Below are positions 33,577-42,595 of a DNA stretch of 64,000 nucleotides, piece after piece; positions within the stretch are counted from its first letter, which is position 1, and the number at the start of each line of letters is the position of its first letter. The notes below the pieces were generated by a model. It saw nothing but the letters and a program-made list of their open reading frames with translations. It ran no database searches and was not told the DNA's origin. Origin of the DNA: Arthrobacter sp. PM3 (GTDB lineage Bacteria > Actinomycetota > Actinomycetes > Actinomycetales > Micrococcaceae); the NCBI RefSeq assembly GCF_003352915.1, contig NZ_CP022314.1, positions 1,121,915-1,185,914 on the forward strand. Reading direction: 5' to 3'. The position numbers and the translations under genes were made by a program.

Positions 33577-36500
33577 ATGATGGCGGCCATCCTCCGCTTA
33601 GTCATGCAGTTCCGGCTCCTGGTGCTGGCGGTTGCGGCGGGCATCGTGGCGTTCGGCTTCACAAGCCTGCCGGGCATGTCCGTGGATGCCTTTCCGGAAT
33701 TCGCTCCGCCGCAGGTGGAGATCCAGACCGAGGCCCTGGGCTTGTCCGCCGCCGAGGTGGAACAACTCGTCACTTCCCCCATGGAGGCCGACCTCCTGAA
33801 CGGGGTGGCCTGGGTGGAGGCGATCCGGTCCAAGTCCGTGCCCGGCCTGTCCTCGATCCAGATGGTCTTCAAGCCGGGGACTGACCTCTTCCGCGCACGC
33901 CAGCTGGTCGCCGAACGACTGACCCAGGCCCGCGCACTGCCCAACGTTTCCGCGGCGCCGGTACTGATGCAGCCGCTGTCCTCGACCAGCAGGGTCATGA
34001 TGGTCCGGCTGACCTCCAGCACCATGTCGGCCATCGACATGTCCATCCTGGCCCGCTGGACCATGAAGCCGGGCCTCTTAGCCGTGCCGGGCGTTGCCAA
34101 CGTGGCGATCTGGGGCCAGCGCGACCAGCAGCTTCAAGTCCTGGTTGATCCGGCCCGGCTGCAGGCCAAGGGCGTGACGCTGGACGAAGTTATCAAGACG
34201 ACCGGAAACTCCGTGTGGGTCTCGCCTTTGAGCTACCTGGAAGCATCCACGCCGGGCACCGGCGGGTTCTTCGAGACGAGCCACCAGCGGATCGGCATCC
34301 AGCATGTCCTGCCGATCACCACCCCGGAGGATCTGGGCCAGGTTCCCGTCGAGGGGGCGGCCGGTCACCTCCTGCTCAAGGACGTGGCGACCGTGTCGAC
34401 GGACCACCAGCCGCTGATCGGCGACGCCCTGCTGGGCAAGGACGCCGAACTGCTGCTGGTGATCGAGAAGTTCCCCGAAACGAACACGATGGACGTGACC
34501 AGGGGCGTTGACGAGGCCCTGCACGCACTCCAGCCGGGACTGCCCGGCGTCACGATCGATACCAGCGTCTACCGGCAGGCCTCCTTCATCCAGGAAGAGA
34601 TCGGTACCTTGGGCATCGCCCTGCTGGTCACGCTGTTGCTGATCGTGGCGATGTTCGGCGGGTTCTTCCGCTCCTGGCGCACGGCCCTGATCAGCCTCAT
34701 CACCATTCCGGTGTCACTGACAGCGGCCGCCCTGGTGCTGGATCTGCGTGGCACCGGGATGAACACTATGGTTCTGGCCGGCATGGTGCTCGCCCTTGCC
34801 GTCATCGTCGGCGATGTCGCCGAAGACCTGGCCGGGATCGCCCGGGCCGCCCGTAACGACCCGGCGCAGGCACGCGAAGCCCTGATCCCGGCGGCCCTGC
34901 AGTCCGTCCGCACGCCGATGCTGTACGCACTGCTGATCATGGCGCTGGCGGTCACGCCCGCACTCTTCATCGCAGGCGAGAACGAGGCCCTCTTCGGACC
35001 CCTGATCCAGAGCTTCCTGCTCGCCCTCGTTGCGTCCATGGTCGTCGCGGTGACCGTCACGGCGGCCCTGGCGTACTACCTTCCCGTGGGCTCCGCGGCG
35101 GCGGAACGCCGGCCCCTGCGGCGGCTTGAGGGCGCCTACGGCCGGCTCCTGGCGCGCCTGAAGGCCCGGACGCTCTGGGTATTTGCCGCGTCCGCGGTGG
35201 TGGCCCTCGCCGGGCTGGCCCTCGTTCCCGTCCTTGCCGCCGGCCATCCGGTAGTGCCGGTCCTTGCCGACAAGACGCTGGTGGTGCACTGGAACGCGGT
35301 GGCCGGCACGTCCGATCAGGAAATGAGCCGGATCACCGAGGCGGCCGCGGTCGAATTGCGTGCCCTCCCCGGTGTGGCCAACGTCGGAGGACACGTCGGA
35401 CGTGCGATCACCTCGGACCAGGTCGGCGACGTCAGCTCCGGCGAGCTGTGGGTGACTGTCGCCGCCGACGCGTCCTACCCGGACACCGTGACCGCCGTCG
35501 ACCGGGTGATAGCAGGCTACCCGGGCCTGACCAGCAAGATCTCCACGTACCCGCAGGAACGCATCGACCAGATCCGGGAAGAGGCCGACGCCGGCTTTGC
35601 CGTGCGGGTGTTCGGACTCGACCCGGCCGTCCTGCGGCAGAAGGCCGCCGAAGTGCAGCAGGTCCTGGAGCACACGGCCGGCGTCGTCAATCCGCATATA
35701 GACCTTCCCCCTGAACAGCCGATCGCCGAGGTCAAGGTGGACCTCGCGGCGGCCCAGAAGGCCGGCATTGTTCCCGGCGACGTGCGGCGCGCGGCCGCCG
35801 CCCTGCTCCAAGGCATCGAAGTGGGCAACCTGTACGAACAGCAGAAGGTGTTCTCGGTCATCGTGAAGGGAACCGCAGACACCCGGAACAGCCTGGACAG
35901 CGTCCGCGACCTGATCATCGACACCCCCGGCGGCGGCCACGCCCGGCTCGGTGACGTCGCCCAGGTCGCCATGGTCGGGAACGAGTCCGTGATCCTGCAC
36001 GATGACACCTCGCGGCGCGTCGATGTGAAAGCGGACATCCAGGGCCGCCCGCTGGCCGATATCCAGAATGACATCAACGCCAGCCTGCAGAAGATGCAGT
36101 TCCCCATGTCCTACCACGCCGAGATCCTCACCCAATACGCCCAGCAGCAAGCGAACTACCAGTGGCTCTGGCTGCTCGCGGCCATCGCCGCGGCAGGCAT
36201 CCTGGTCCTGCTGCAGACGGCCACGGGCAGCTGGCGGCTCGCCGCCGCGCTCTTCCTGGGCCTGGTCGTAGCCCTGTCCGGCGGCGTGCTCGCCGCCCAG
36301 GCCACGGGCGGGATCAACGCGCTGGTGGCGCTGGCCGCCTTCGCCGCGGTCGTCGGGATCGCCGTCCGCGGCGCCCTCCTGCTGACCGGCCGCGTCCGGA
36401 GCCTGCAGGTGCAGGACCCGGCGGCACCATGGCCGGCGATCGTGGTGCGCGGCACCCGGGAAAGATTCGGACCTGTCCTGATGACCGCCCTGATGACAGG

Positions 36501-36717
36501 CCTGGCGCTGGTGCCCCTGGTCCTGTTGGGCGGCGTCGTCGGCACCGAGATCATTCAGCCACTCGCCGTGATCATCTGGGGCGGGCTGCTGACAACCACC
36601 CTCTTCACCCTGTTCGGTGTCCCCGCCGTGCTGCTTCGGCTCGAGCCGAAGCCGGCACCCGCCGCACCGACCCGCCAGGACACCGCCGCACGGACTGAAA
36701 GCCAGGACGCGTCATGA
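33577..36717 (+). CDS. HME-type RND efflux pump, degenerate copy
   Basis: 1046 aa from ATG 33577 (GTG 33565 in frame also possible). Architecture of CusA/CzcA: one helix, porter loop with VDAFPEFAPPQVEIQTEALGLSAAEVEQLVTSPME, helices 2-6, a second large loop and six more helices. In helix 4 the family's VDDAIIDVEN-type proton relay reads VGDVAEDLAG: the first Asp is Gly412 and the Glu is Ala419, while Asp413 and Asp417 remain. The second pump of the operon keeps the full motif. This copy may therefore be a non-protonating partner in a mixed trimer. Substrate is unknown; the family exports metals. Stop overlaps the lipoprotein start (ATGA). Confidence 0.85.
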   Translation: MMAAILRLVMQFRLLVLAVAAGIVAFGFTSLPGMSVDAFPEFAPPQVEIQTEALGLSAAEVEQLVTSPMEADLLNGVAWVEAIRSKSVPGLSSIQMVFKPGTDLFRARQLVAERLTQARALPNVSAAPVLMQPLSSTSRVMMVRLTSSTMSAIDMSILARWTMKPGLLAVPGVANVAIWGQRDQQLQVLVDPARLQAKGVTLDEVIKTTGNSVWVSPLSYLEASTPGTGGFFETSHQRIGIQHVLPITTPEDLGQVPVEGAAGHLLLKDVATVSTDHQPLIGDALLGKDAELLLVIEKFPETNTMDVTRGVDEALHALQPGLPGVTIDTSVYRQASFIQEEIGTLGIALLVTLLLIVAMFGGFFRSWRTALISLITIPVSLTAAALVLDLRGTGMNTMVLAGMVLALAVIVGDVAEDLAGIARAARNDPAQAREALIPAALQSVRTPMLYALLIMALAVTPALFIAGENEALFGPLIQSFLLALVASMVVAVTVTAALAYYLPVGSAAAERRPLRRLEGAYGRLLARLKARTLWVFAASAVVALAGLALVPVLAAGHPVVPVLADKTLVVHWNAVAGTSDQEMSRITEAAAVELRALPGVANVGGHVGRAITSDQVGDVSSGELWVTVAADASYPDTVTAVDRVIAGYPGLTSKISTYPQERIDQIREEADAGFAVRVFGLDPAVLRQKAAEVQQVLEHTAGVVNPHIDLPPEQPIAEVKVDLAAAQKAGIVPGDVRRAAAALLQGIEVGNLYEQQKVFSVIVKGTADTRNSLDSVRDLIIDTPGGGHARLGDVAQVAMVGNESVILHDDTSRRVDVKADIQGRPLADIQNDINASLQKMQFPMSYHAEILTQYAQQQANYQWLWLLAAIAAAGILVLLQTATGSWRLAAALFLGLVVALSGGVLAAQATGGINALVALAAFAAVVGIAVRGALLLTGRVRSLQVQDPAAPWPAIVVRGTRERFGPVLMTALMTGLALVPLVLLGGVVGTEIIQPLAVIIWGGLLTTTLFTLFGVPAVLLRLEPKPAPAAPTRQDTAARTESQDAS

Positions 36718-37181
36718 ACGCCACACCGTCGCCGCGGGGAAAGAAGACCGCGGCCCTCATCCTCGGAGCAGTGCTGGCGGCTCTCACGGCACTGGGCGCG
36801 GCGGGCTGCGCCCCGGCACCGGAGGCCGCCCCGGCCGACGACGACCCCGTGACCATCAGCGAAGTGCCCGGGACGGACCTGCACCGCCTCGCCCTGACCG
36901 AGCACGCCGTCGACCGCGTCGGGATCCGGACCGACACGGCCGCGGCGGATCCCGCCACCGGGAAACTGACCGTCCCCTACTCGGCAATCATTTACGACAG
37001 CGCGGGCAAGACATGGGTGTATACGACCCCGGAGCCGCGGGTCTACGTCCGCCGGCCCATCACGGTCGAACGCATCAACGGCGCGGTGGCAGTGCTGAGC
37101 GACGGCCCGGCGGCAGGGACGGCCGTGGTGACGACGGGAGCCGAGGAACTGTTCGGCGCCGAGTTCGATACGGCCCACTGA
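36714..37181 (+). CDS. Mini periplasmic-adaptor-like lipoprotein
   Basis: 155 aa. Lipobox LGAAGC (Cys near 32) anchors it outside the membrane. The mature part KLTVPYSAIIYDSAGKTWVYTTPEPRVYVRRPITVERINGAVAVLSDGPAAGTAVVTTGAEELFG matches the membrane-proximal domain of RND/ABC membrane-fusion proteins such as CusB. The lipoyl/hairpin and barrel parts are missing; full adaptors have 350-400 residues. Lacking an outer membrane, the cell needs no hairpin to reach a TolC channel. It is coupled to both pump genes (ATGA overlap upstream, 1-bp gap downstream). Confidence 0.75.
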   Translation: MNATPSPRGKKTAALILGAVLAALTALGAAGCAPAPEAAPADDDPVTISEVPGTDLHRLALTEHAVDRVGIRTDTAAADPATGKLTVPYSAIIYDSAGKTWVYTTPEPRVYVRRPITVERINGAVAVLSDGPAAGTAVVTTGAEELFGAEFDTAH

Positions 37182-37182
37182 C

Positions 37183-40100
37183 ATGCGCTGGCTCATCGGG
37201 ATCAGCCTCAGGTTCAGGACCGTGGTGGTCGCCATCGCGTGTGCCGTGATGCTGCTCGGGTCCCTGCAACTGGGGTCCGCGTCCGTGGACGTCTTTCCCG
37301 AGTTCGCCCCGCCGCGGGTGGAAATTCAAACCGCGTGCCTGGGCTTGACCGCCCAGGAAGTCGAGGAACTGGTCAGCGTGCCGATCGAAGCCGCCGTGAG
37401 CGGCATGCCGGGCCTGGACGAACTGCGGTCAAAATCGGTGCCGCAGCTGTCCTCGATCGTGCTGGTTTTCCACCAGGGCACCGATCTGCTCAACGCCCGG
37501 CAGCAGGTCTCGGAGCGGATGGCTTCAGTGACGGCGGCGCTCCCGACGTGGGCGGCCCCGCCGGTGATGCTGCAGCCGCTGTCCGCGACCAGCCGGGTCA
37601 TGAAGATCGGCATGACCTCCTCCGAGCACTCCCTCATCGAAATGTCCATGCTGTCCTACTGGACCATCCGGGCCCGGCTCCTGCGGGTCCCGGGCGTCGC
37701 GAACGTGGCCATCTGGGGCGAGCGCCTGCAGATGCTCCAGGTCCAGGTGGAGCCGGAGAAGCTCAAGGCGCAGAACGTCTCCCTCAACCAGGTCATGGAG
37801 GTCACCGCCGGCGCCCTCGACGCGGGCCTGCTGAAGTACTCGCCCGGACGGTTCATCGGCACCGGCGGTTTCATCGACAGCCCCAACCAGAGGATGGGGA
37901 TCCGGCACGTCCAGCCGATCCAGACCCCCGCGGACCTGGCCCAGGTCACGATCCGGGAAAAGGACGGGGTTGCCCTGCACCTGGGTGATGTGGCCCAGGT
38001 GGTGGAGGACCACCAGCCGCTCATCGGCGACGCGGTGATCAACAGCGGGCACGGGCTCATGCTGATCGTCGAAAAGCTGCCCTGGGGCAACACCCTGGAC
38101 GTGACCAAGGGTGTTGAAGAAGCCCTCCACGAGCTGCAGCCGGGCCTGAGCGGCATCAGCTTCGATACCACCATCTTCCGCCCGGCAAGCTTCGTTGAGG
38201 AGTCGATCTCCAACCTCAGCACCGCCCTGCTGCTGGGCTGCCTGCTTGTGGTCATGATCCTGGTCGCGTTCCTCTTCCAGTGGCGCACGGCGCTGATCAG
38301 CCTCATCGCCATCCCGTTGTCCCTGCTGACCGCCGCACTCGTGCTGTACTTCACGGCCAGTTCGATCAACACCATGGTCCTGGCCGGACTGGTCATCGCG
38401 GTGGGCGTCGTGGTCGACGACGCGATCATCGACGTCGAAAACATCATGCGCCGTCTGCGGCAGCACCGCGCCGCGGGTCTTAAGGGCTCGGGCAGCAACG
38501 AATCCGCGGCTTCGGTGGTCCTGAAAGCCTCGCTCGAGATGCGCAGCCCGATCGTGTACGCGACCCTGATCATCGTGGTCGCCGCCGTGCCCATCTTCTT
38601 CCTCGAGGGACTGACCGGCGTCTTCTTCCGGCCCCTCGCCATCACTTACACCCTGGCAGTCATGGCTTCCATGCTGGTGGCACTGACCGTCACGCCGGCA
38701 CTGGCCCTGATCCTGCTGGGCAACGCCAAACTGGAACAGCGCGACGCTCCCCTGGTCCGGGTGCTCAAGCGCGGCTACCACGCTGTCCTGTCCAGGGTCA
38801 TGAACCGGCCCCGCTACGGGTATGCGGCCTTCGGCGCGCTCGCCCTCGTGGGACTGGCCATTGTCCCCGTGATGGGACAGTCCCTGTTCCCCACGTTCAA
38901 GGAACGTGACTTCCTGATGCACTGGGTGTCGCAGCCCGGGACCTCCGCGGAGGAGGAGTACCGGATCTCGCAGCGCGGCTGCGCGGAGTTCCTCCAGGTG
39001 CCCGGCGTCCTGAACTGCGGCACCCACATCGGCCAGGCGTTCGCCGCCGACGAGATCGTCGGCGTCAACGCCGGCGAACACTGGATCAGCATCGACCGGC
39101 ACGCGGACTACGACAAGACCCTCGCCGCCGTCCAGGAAGTGGTGGACGGCTATCCGGGCCTGCACCGTGATGTGCAGACCTACCTCAAGGAGCGGATCGA
39201 AGAGGTCCTGACGGGCGCCAGCGAACCCATCCTGGTCCGCGTCTACGGGGATGACCTGGCCACGCTCCGGGAGCAGGCCCAACGGGTCAAGGCCATCCTG
39301 GACGCCATCCACGGCACCGAGGACGCGCACGTCTCCCTTGAGGTGGAAGTCCCGCAGATCTCCGTCACCGTCAACCTTGCCGCGGCACAGAAATACGGGC
39401 TCAAGCCCGGCGACGTGAGGCGGGCCGCTGCGACGCTGGTGGCCGGCGAGGAAGTCGGGGACGTCTTCCGGGAGGGCCGGGCGTACGACGTCCAGGTCTG
39501 GAGCACCCCGGCGACGCGCGCCAGCGTGACCAGCATCGAGGACCTGCCGATCGACACCCCCAGCGGCCAGCGGGTCCGGCTCGCCGACGTCGCCGCCGTG
39601 AGCCTGCAGGCCGTACCGAACCAGATCGACCGCACCAACGGATCACGCCGCGTGGAAGTTGGCTCGTTCCTCGCCCAGGGCGCAGACCTTGGCGCAGTGG
39701 TCGGCGAGCTGCAGTCACAGCTGGACAAGCTGCAGCTGCCCCCCGGCTACAGCGTGCAGTTGCTCGGTGAGTACACGGAACGCGAGGCCGCCACCAACCG
39801 CCTCATGATCTTCGCCCTGGCGGCGCTGGCCCTGATCCTCCTGCTGCTGCAGACCTCCTTCCGAAGCTGGCGGCTGGCCGTACTGTCGCTGCTGACGCTG
39901 CCGATCGCCCTGGTGGGCGGGGTCATCGCCGCCTACATGACCGGCGGCGTCCTGTCCCTGGGTTCGGTGGTCGGGTTCCTGACCGTGATGGGGATCGCCG
40001 CGCGCAACGGCATCCTGCTCATCAACCACTGCCAGCATCTGGAACGGCACGAGGGCGAGCCTTTCGGCCGTGCCCTGGTGATGCGCGGGGCCTCGGAGCG

Positions 40101-40338
40101 GCTCTCGCCGATCCTGATGACCACCCTGGCAACCGGACTGGCACTGGTGCCCCTCGTGGTCATGGGCAATGTCCCCGGCCACGAAATCGAACACCCCATG
40201 GCCGTCGTCATCCTCGGCGGCCTGGTCACCTCCACCCTGCTCAACCTGTTCATCGTTCCGTCGCTGTACCTCCGGTTCGCCAAATCCCGGAAAACACTCG
40301 AACGGGAACGCGCTGCAGCCGGCCCGGCTACCGCCTGA
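37183..40338 (+). CDS. HME-type RND efflux pump, intact copy
   Basis: 1051 aa, CusA/CzcA class, with the same fold as the pump at 33577 and clearly related (FPEFAPPRVEIQT, SKSVPQLSSIVLVFHQGTDL). Helix 4 keeps GVVVDDAIIDVENIMRRL: Asp412, Asp413, Asp417 and Glu419, the residues that carry protons in heavy-metal RND pumps. The second porter loop has PGTSAEEEYRIS and YLKERIEEVLTG. Likely the energised member of a pair with the degenerate pump. Translation is coupled to the lipoprotein, and a secreted protein gene follows by 11 bp. Confidence 0.9.
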   Translation: MRWLIGISLRFRTVVVAIACAVMLLGSLQLGSASVDVFPEFAPPRVEIQTACLGLTAQEVEELVSVPIEAAVSGMPGLDELRSKSVPQLSSIVLVFHQGTDLLNARQQVSERMASVTAALPTWAAPPVMLQPLSATSRVMKIGMTSSEHSLIEMSMLSYWTIRARLLRVPGVANVAIWGERLQMLQVQVEPEKLKAQNVSLNQVMEVTAGALDAGLLKYSPGRFIGTGGFIDSPNQRMGIRHVQPIQTPADLAQVTIREKDGVALHLGDVAQVVEDHQPLIGDAVINSGHGLMLIVEKLPWGNTLDVTKGVEEALHELQPGLSGISFDTTIFRPASFVEESISNLSTALLLGCLLVVMILVAFLFQWRTALISLIAIPLSLLTAALVLYFTASSINTMVLAGLVIAVGVVVDDAIIDVENIMRRLRQHRAAGLKGSGSNESAASVVLKASLEMRSPIVYATLIIVVAAVPIFFLEGLTGVFFRPLAITYTLAVMASMLVALTVTPALALILLGNAKLEQRDAPLVRVLKRGYHAVLSRVMNRPRYGYAAFGALALVGLAIVPVMGQSLFPTFKERDFLMHWVSQPGTSAEEEYRISQRGCAEFLQVPGVLNCGTHIGQAFAADEIVGVNAGEHWISIDRHADYDKTLAAVQEVVDGYPGLHRDVQTYLKERIEEVLTGASEPILVRVYGDDLATLREQAQRVKAILDAIHGTEDAHVSLEVEVPQISVTVNLAAAQKYGLKPGDVRRAAATLVAGEEVGDVFREGRAYDVQVWSTPATRASVTSIEDLPIDTPSGQRVRLADVAAVSLQAVPNQIDRTNGSRRVEVGSFLAQGADLGAVVGELQSQLDKLQLPPGYSVQLLGEYTEREAATNRLMIFALAALALILLLLQTSFRSWRLAVLSLLTLPIALVGGVIAAYMTGGVLSLGSVVGFLTVMGIAARNGILLINHCQHLERHEGEPFGRALVMRGASERLSPILMTTLATGLALVPLVVMGNVPGHEIEHPMAVVILGGLVTSTLLNLFIVPSLYLRFAKSRKTLERERAAAGPATA

Positions 40339-40349
40339 AGGAAGATCCG

Positions 40350-41270
40350 ATGTTTCGCAAGCACAATCCAGTTCTCAGTTGCCTCGCAGCCTGCAGCCTG
40401 ATCACCGGCTGGCTTGTCGCCGTGCCGCTGTCACTCCTGACGGCCGGCGCAGCGCAGGCCGGCGCAGCACAGGCCGGCACAGCGGCTGCCGCTACCGCCA
40501 CCGACTGCGGCCCGGGGTCCCTGCCCGACTTCAAGGCGGGCAGTTTCCCGGACTCGCCGGACGTGGACAACACCTGGCTGCCCATGGAACCGGGAACACG
40601 CTCCGATTTCAGCGGCACGGTCACGGATCTCACCACCAGCCCGCCGGAGGTCCACAAGCACCGCGTGGTGTCGATCGTGACGGGCCTGACCAAAATGGTT
40701 GACGGCGTTCGCACGGTAGTCCTGTGGGACCGGGACTACTCGGACGGAGTCCTCGAGGAATCCGAACTGGCCTTTTTTGCCCAGACCCGCAAGGGTGCGG
40801 TCTGGCTGCTGGGCGAGTATCCCGAGGAGTTCGATAACGGCAAATTCTCCGGCGCCCCCAATACGTTCGTCTCAGGAGTCGACAACGCCCGGGCCGGCAT
40901 CGCCATGCTGGCCCACCCCGAACCGGGAACCGGCCCCTACACCCAGGCCTCAGCGCCCGCGATTGACTTCCTTGACTGCGGCCAGGTGGTCAGCCGCAAA
41001 GCCAATGTGTTGAAGATTGACGAGTTCAACCCCCTCGAGGGGGCCTCAGCCGGTCATCAGCAAAAGTACTACCGCGCCGGAGTGGGCAGTTTCAAGGTCA
41101 CGGCCTCCGGCGGCGACAGCCAGGAAGTCTTGAACCTCGACTCGACCACAACGCTGAGTGCCGGTGCCCTGGCCGCCGTCAACCAGCGGGCCCTGGCCCA
41201 GGACCGCCACGGCTATAAGGTGAGCCCGGACGTCTACGGCACAACCGAGCGGGCCCGCGCGGGGTGTTGA
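40350..41270 (+). CDS. Secreted protein of unknown function, co-transcribed with RND pumps
   Basis: 306 aa with a Sec signal peptide whose end contains an imperfect AAQAG repeat. The mature protein opens CGPGSLPDFKAGSFPDSPDVDNTWLPMEPGTRSDFSGTV and has MVDGVRTVVLWDRDYSDGVLEESELAFFAQTRKGAVWLLGEY, resembling a widespread but uncharacterised family of secreted proteins in actinobacteria and proteobacteria. Three Cys are left in the mature form. ATG follows GAAGGAAGATCCG and lies 11 bp after the second pump, so it is probably part of the efflux operon: a substrate-binding or sensor role is possible but unproven. Confidence 0.75.
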   Translation: MFRKHNPVLSCLAACSLITGWLVAVPLSLLTAGAAQAGAAQAGTAAAATATDCGPGSLPDFKAGSFPDSPDVDNTWLPMEPGTRSDFSGTVTDLTTSPPEVHKHRVVSIVTGLTKMVDGVRTVVLWDRDYSDGVLEESELAFFAQTRKGAVWLLGEYPEEFDNGKFSGAPNTFVSGVDNARAGIAMLAHPEPGTGPYTQASAPAIDFLDCGQVVSRKANVLKIDEFNPLEGASAGHQQKYYRAGVGSFKVTASGGDSQEVLNLDSTTTLSAGALAAVNQRALAQDRHGYKVSPDVYGTTERARAGC

Positions 41271-41297
41271 CGGCAGCGGACCGCTGAAACCGGCAGG

Positions 41298-42416
41298 TCA
41301 GAACAGCGCGGCGGTCACGGTGCGGGTGAGCTCCTGGATGATCCAGGTCCGGGGGGCCATGTCCGCGTAGCTCTTGCCGCGGGTGTACACGACGAACACG
41401 TAGGCCCGGCCGTCCTTGACCAGGATGCTGGCATCGTGCAGGTTTCCGAACAGCAGCCCGTACTTGTGATAAACCTCGATTCCGGGCGGAACAGCCGGCG
41501 GGATCAGCGTTTCGTAGTTCGTGTGCTGCATGTAGGAGAGCAGCTGGGCCGTGTGCGGCCCGTTCAGCAGCTGCCCCGTGTAGAGCAACTGAAGTATGCG
41601 GCCCATCTCGGCCGGGGTCAGCAGGTTCACCGTGCGGTCGTAGGTGATCCCGATGGACGCGGCATAATCCGTGATGCCCCGCTGACCGACGGCCTGAAGG
41701 ATCAACGCCCACGAATCGTTGTTGCTTTGCTGGACCATCTGGCGGATTTGGACCCCGGCCGTCGAGGCGCCCATCCGGGCGGTCAGCGACGCACGCCCGG
41801 TCTCGACCAGGTGGTAGTAAGCCGATGCCGCCAGGATTTTGGCCGTACTGGCGGCCACGAAGTTTCCTTTGACCCCGTAGTTGTGGACCTCGCCGTTCGA
41901 GACGTCGATGAGCGACACCCCCAGCGCATACGCGCTGTTGGCCGCGATGATGCCGTTGATCCGGCTGCCCAGTTCAGGGCTGACGCCCCCGGCCGGGGCG
42001 ACGGCGGGGACCTCCGCGGGCTTGGCGGCGGGAGCGGCGGCGGGTGCGGACACAGGCGCAGGCGGGGCGGGCGCGGAGGCGGGCAAATCGGTGGCTTCCG
42101 GTGCGGCGGCCGGGCCGGCGTCCGTGACTGCCGGCGGTGACGACGGCAGCGCCGTCACCGGCGGCGCCGTCACCGGGGGCGCGGCGCTGGTGGGCGCGGC
42201 GGCAACCGCGGGCGGGTCGGCCGGCGGCCCTGACAGTCCGGCGGCATAGACGCCGCCGGTGCCCACCAGGGCAACCGCGACGGCGGCAGCCGTCAGATAG
42301 CGGGCCCGCAACCGCCCTGAACGCCACGCAGACCACGCGACAGGCCGCGGACCGGGGTTTGACCCGCCGTCGGCCCGGTGCCCGCCGGACCCGTAGTGGC
42401 GCGCCGGCCCGGACAT
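41298..42416 (-). CDS. Class A beta-lactamase-like serine hydrolase, membrane-anchored
   Basis: 372 aa from ATG 42416. One N-terminal helix (YLTAAAVAVALVGTGGVYAAG), a ~90-residue Ala/Pro linker, and a penicillin-recognising domain: SxxK motif in ASTAKILAAS, a SDN-like SNNDSW, and HKYG in place of KTG. The Glu166-type omega loop is not obvious. This pattern is common in actinobacterial class A-like proteins that need not hydrolyse beta-lactams and may act in peptidoglycan. A 14-codon ORF with a strong ribosome site ends in TGATG at this start, so translation is probably coupled to it. Confidence 0.75.
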   Translation of the reverse strand: MSGPARHYGSGGHRADGGSNPGPRPVAWSAWRSGRLRARYLTAAAVAVALVGTGGVYAAGLSGPPADPPAVAAAPTSAAPPVTAPPVTALPSSPPAVTDAGPAAAPEATDLPASAPAPPAPVSAPAAAPAAKPAEVPAVAPAGGVSPELGSRINGIIAANSAYALGVSLIDVSNGEVHNYGVKGNFVAASTAKILAASAYYHLVETGRASLTARMGASTAGVQIRQMVQQSNNDSWALILQAVGQRGITDYAASIGITYDRTVNLLTPAEMGRILQLLYTGQLLNGPHTAQLLSYMQHTNYETLIPPAVPPGIEVYHKYGLLFGNLHDASILVKDGRAYVFVVYTRGKSYADMAPRTWIIQELTRTVTAALF

Positions 42417-42460
42417 CAGGACGCTGCCCGGTTCACGGGCCCGCAAGCGTTCGCAGGCAT
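42416..42460 (-). CDS. Upstream micro-ORF coupled to the serine hydrolase
   Basis: ATG 42460 has GGAGGAGG at 42472-42465 and opens a 14-codon reading frame (MPANACGPVNRAAS) whose TGA shares its last base with the hydrolase ATG (TGATG). The hydrolase start has no Shine-Dalgarno of its own, so ribosomes finishing the micro-ORF would re-initiate there. No attenuator-type codon run is seen. Confidence 0.5.
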   Translation of the reverse strand: MPANACGPVNRAAS

Positions 42461-42595
42461 GGGTCCTCCTCCGAAACTTGGCCGCGGTGATGCAATAAAG
42501 TTCCTGCATTCTTCACCGCCACCGCCTCCCGCGCAAGAGCCCGGGCCCATTAATCGGCGGCGGCCGGACGGCCAGCGCGGCGGCAACGCCGCCGC

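Noticed and set aside
37525..39330. 600-codon minus-strand open frame within the second RND pump
   Set aside because: Rich in His, Gln, Asp and Val with no motif; arises from codon bias on the opposite strand of a well-supported pump gene.
41298..42416. Calling the serine hydrolase a resistance beta-lactamase
   Set aside because: The KTG motif reads HKYG and the omega-loop Glu is not evident; beta-lactam hydrolysis cannot be claimed.
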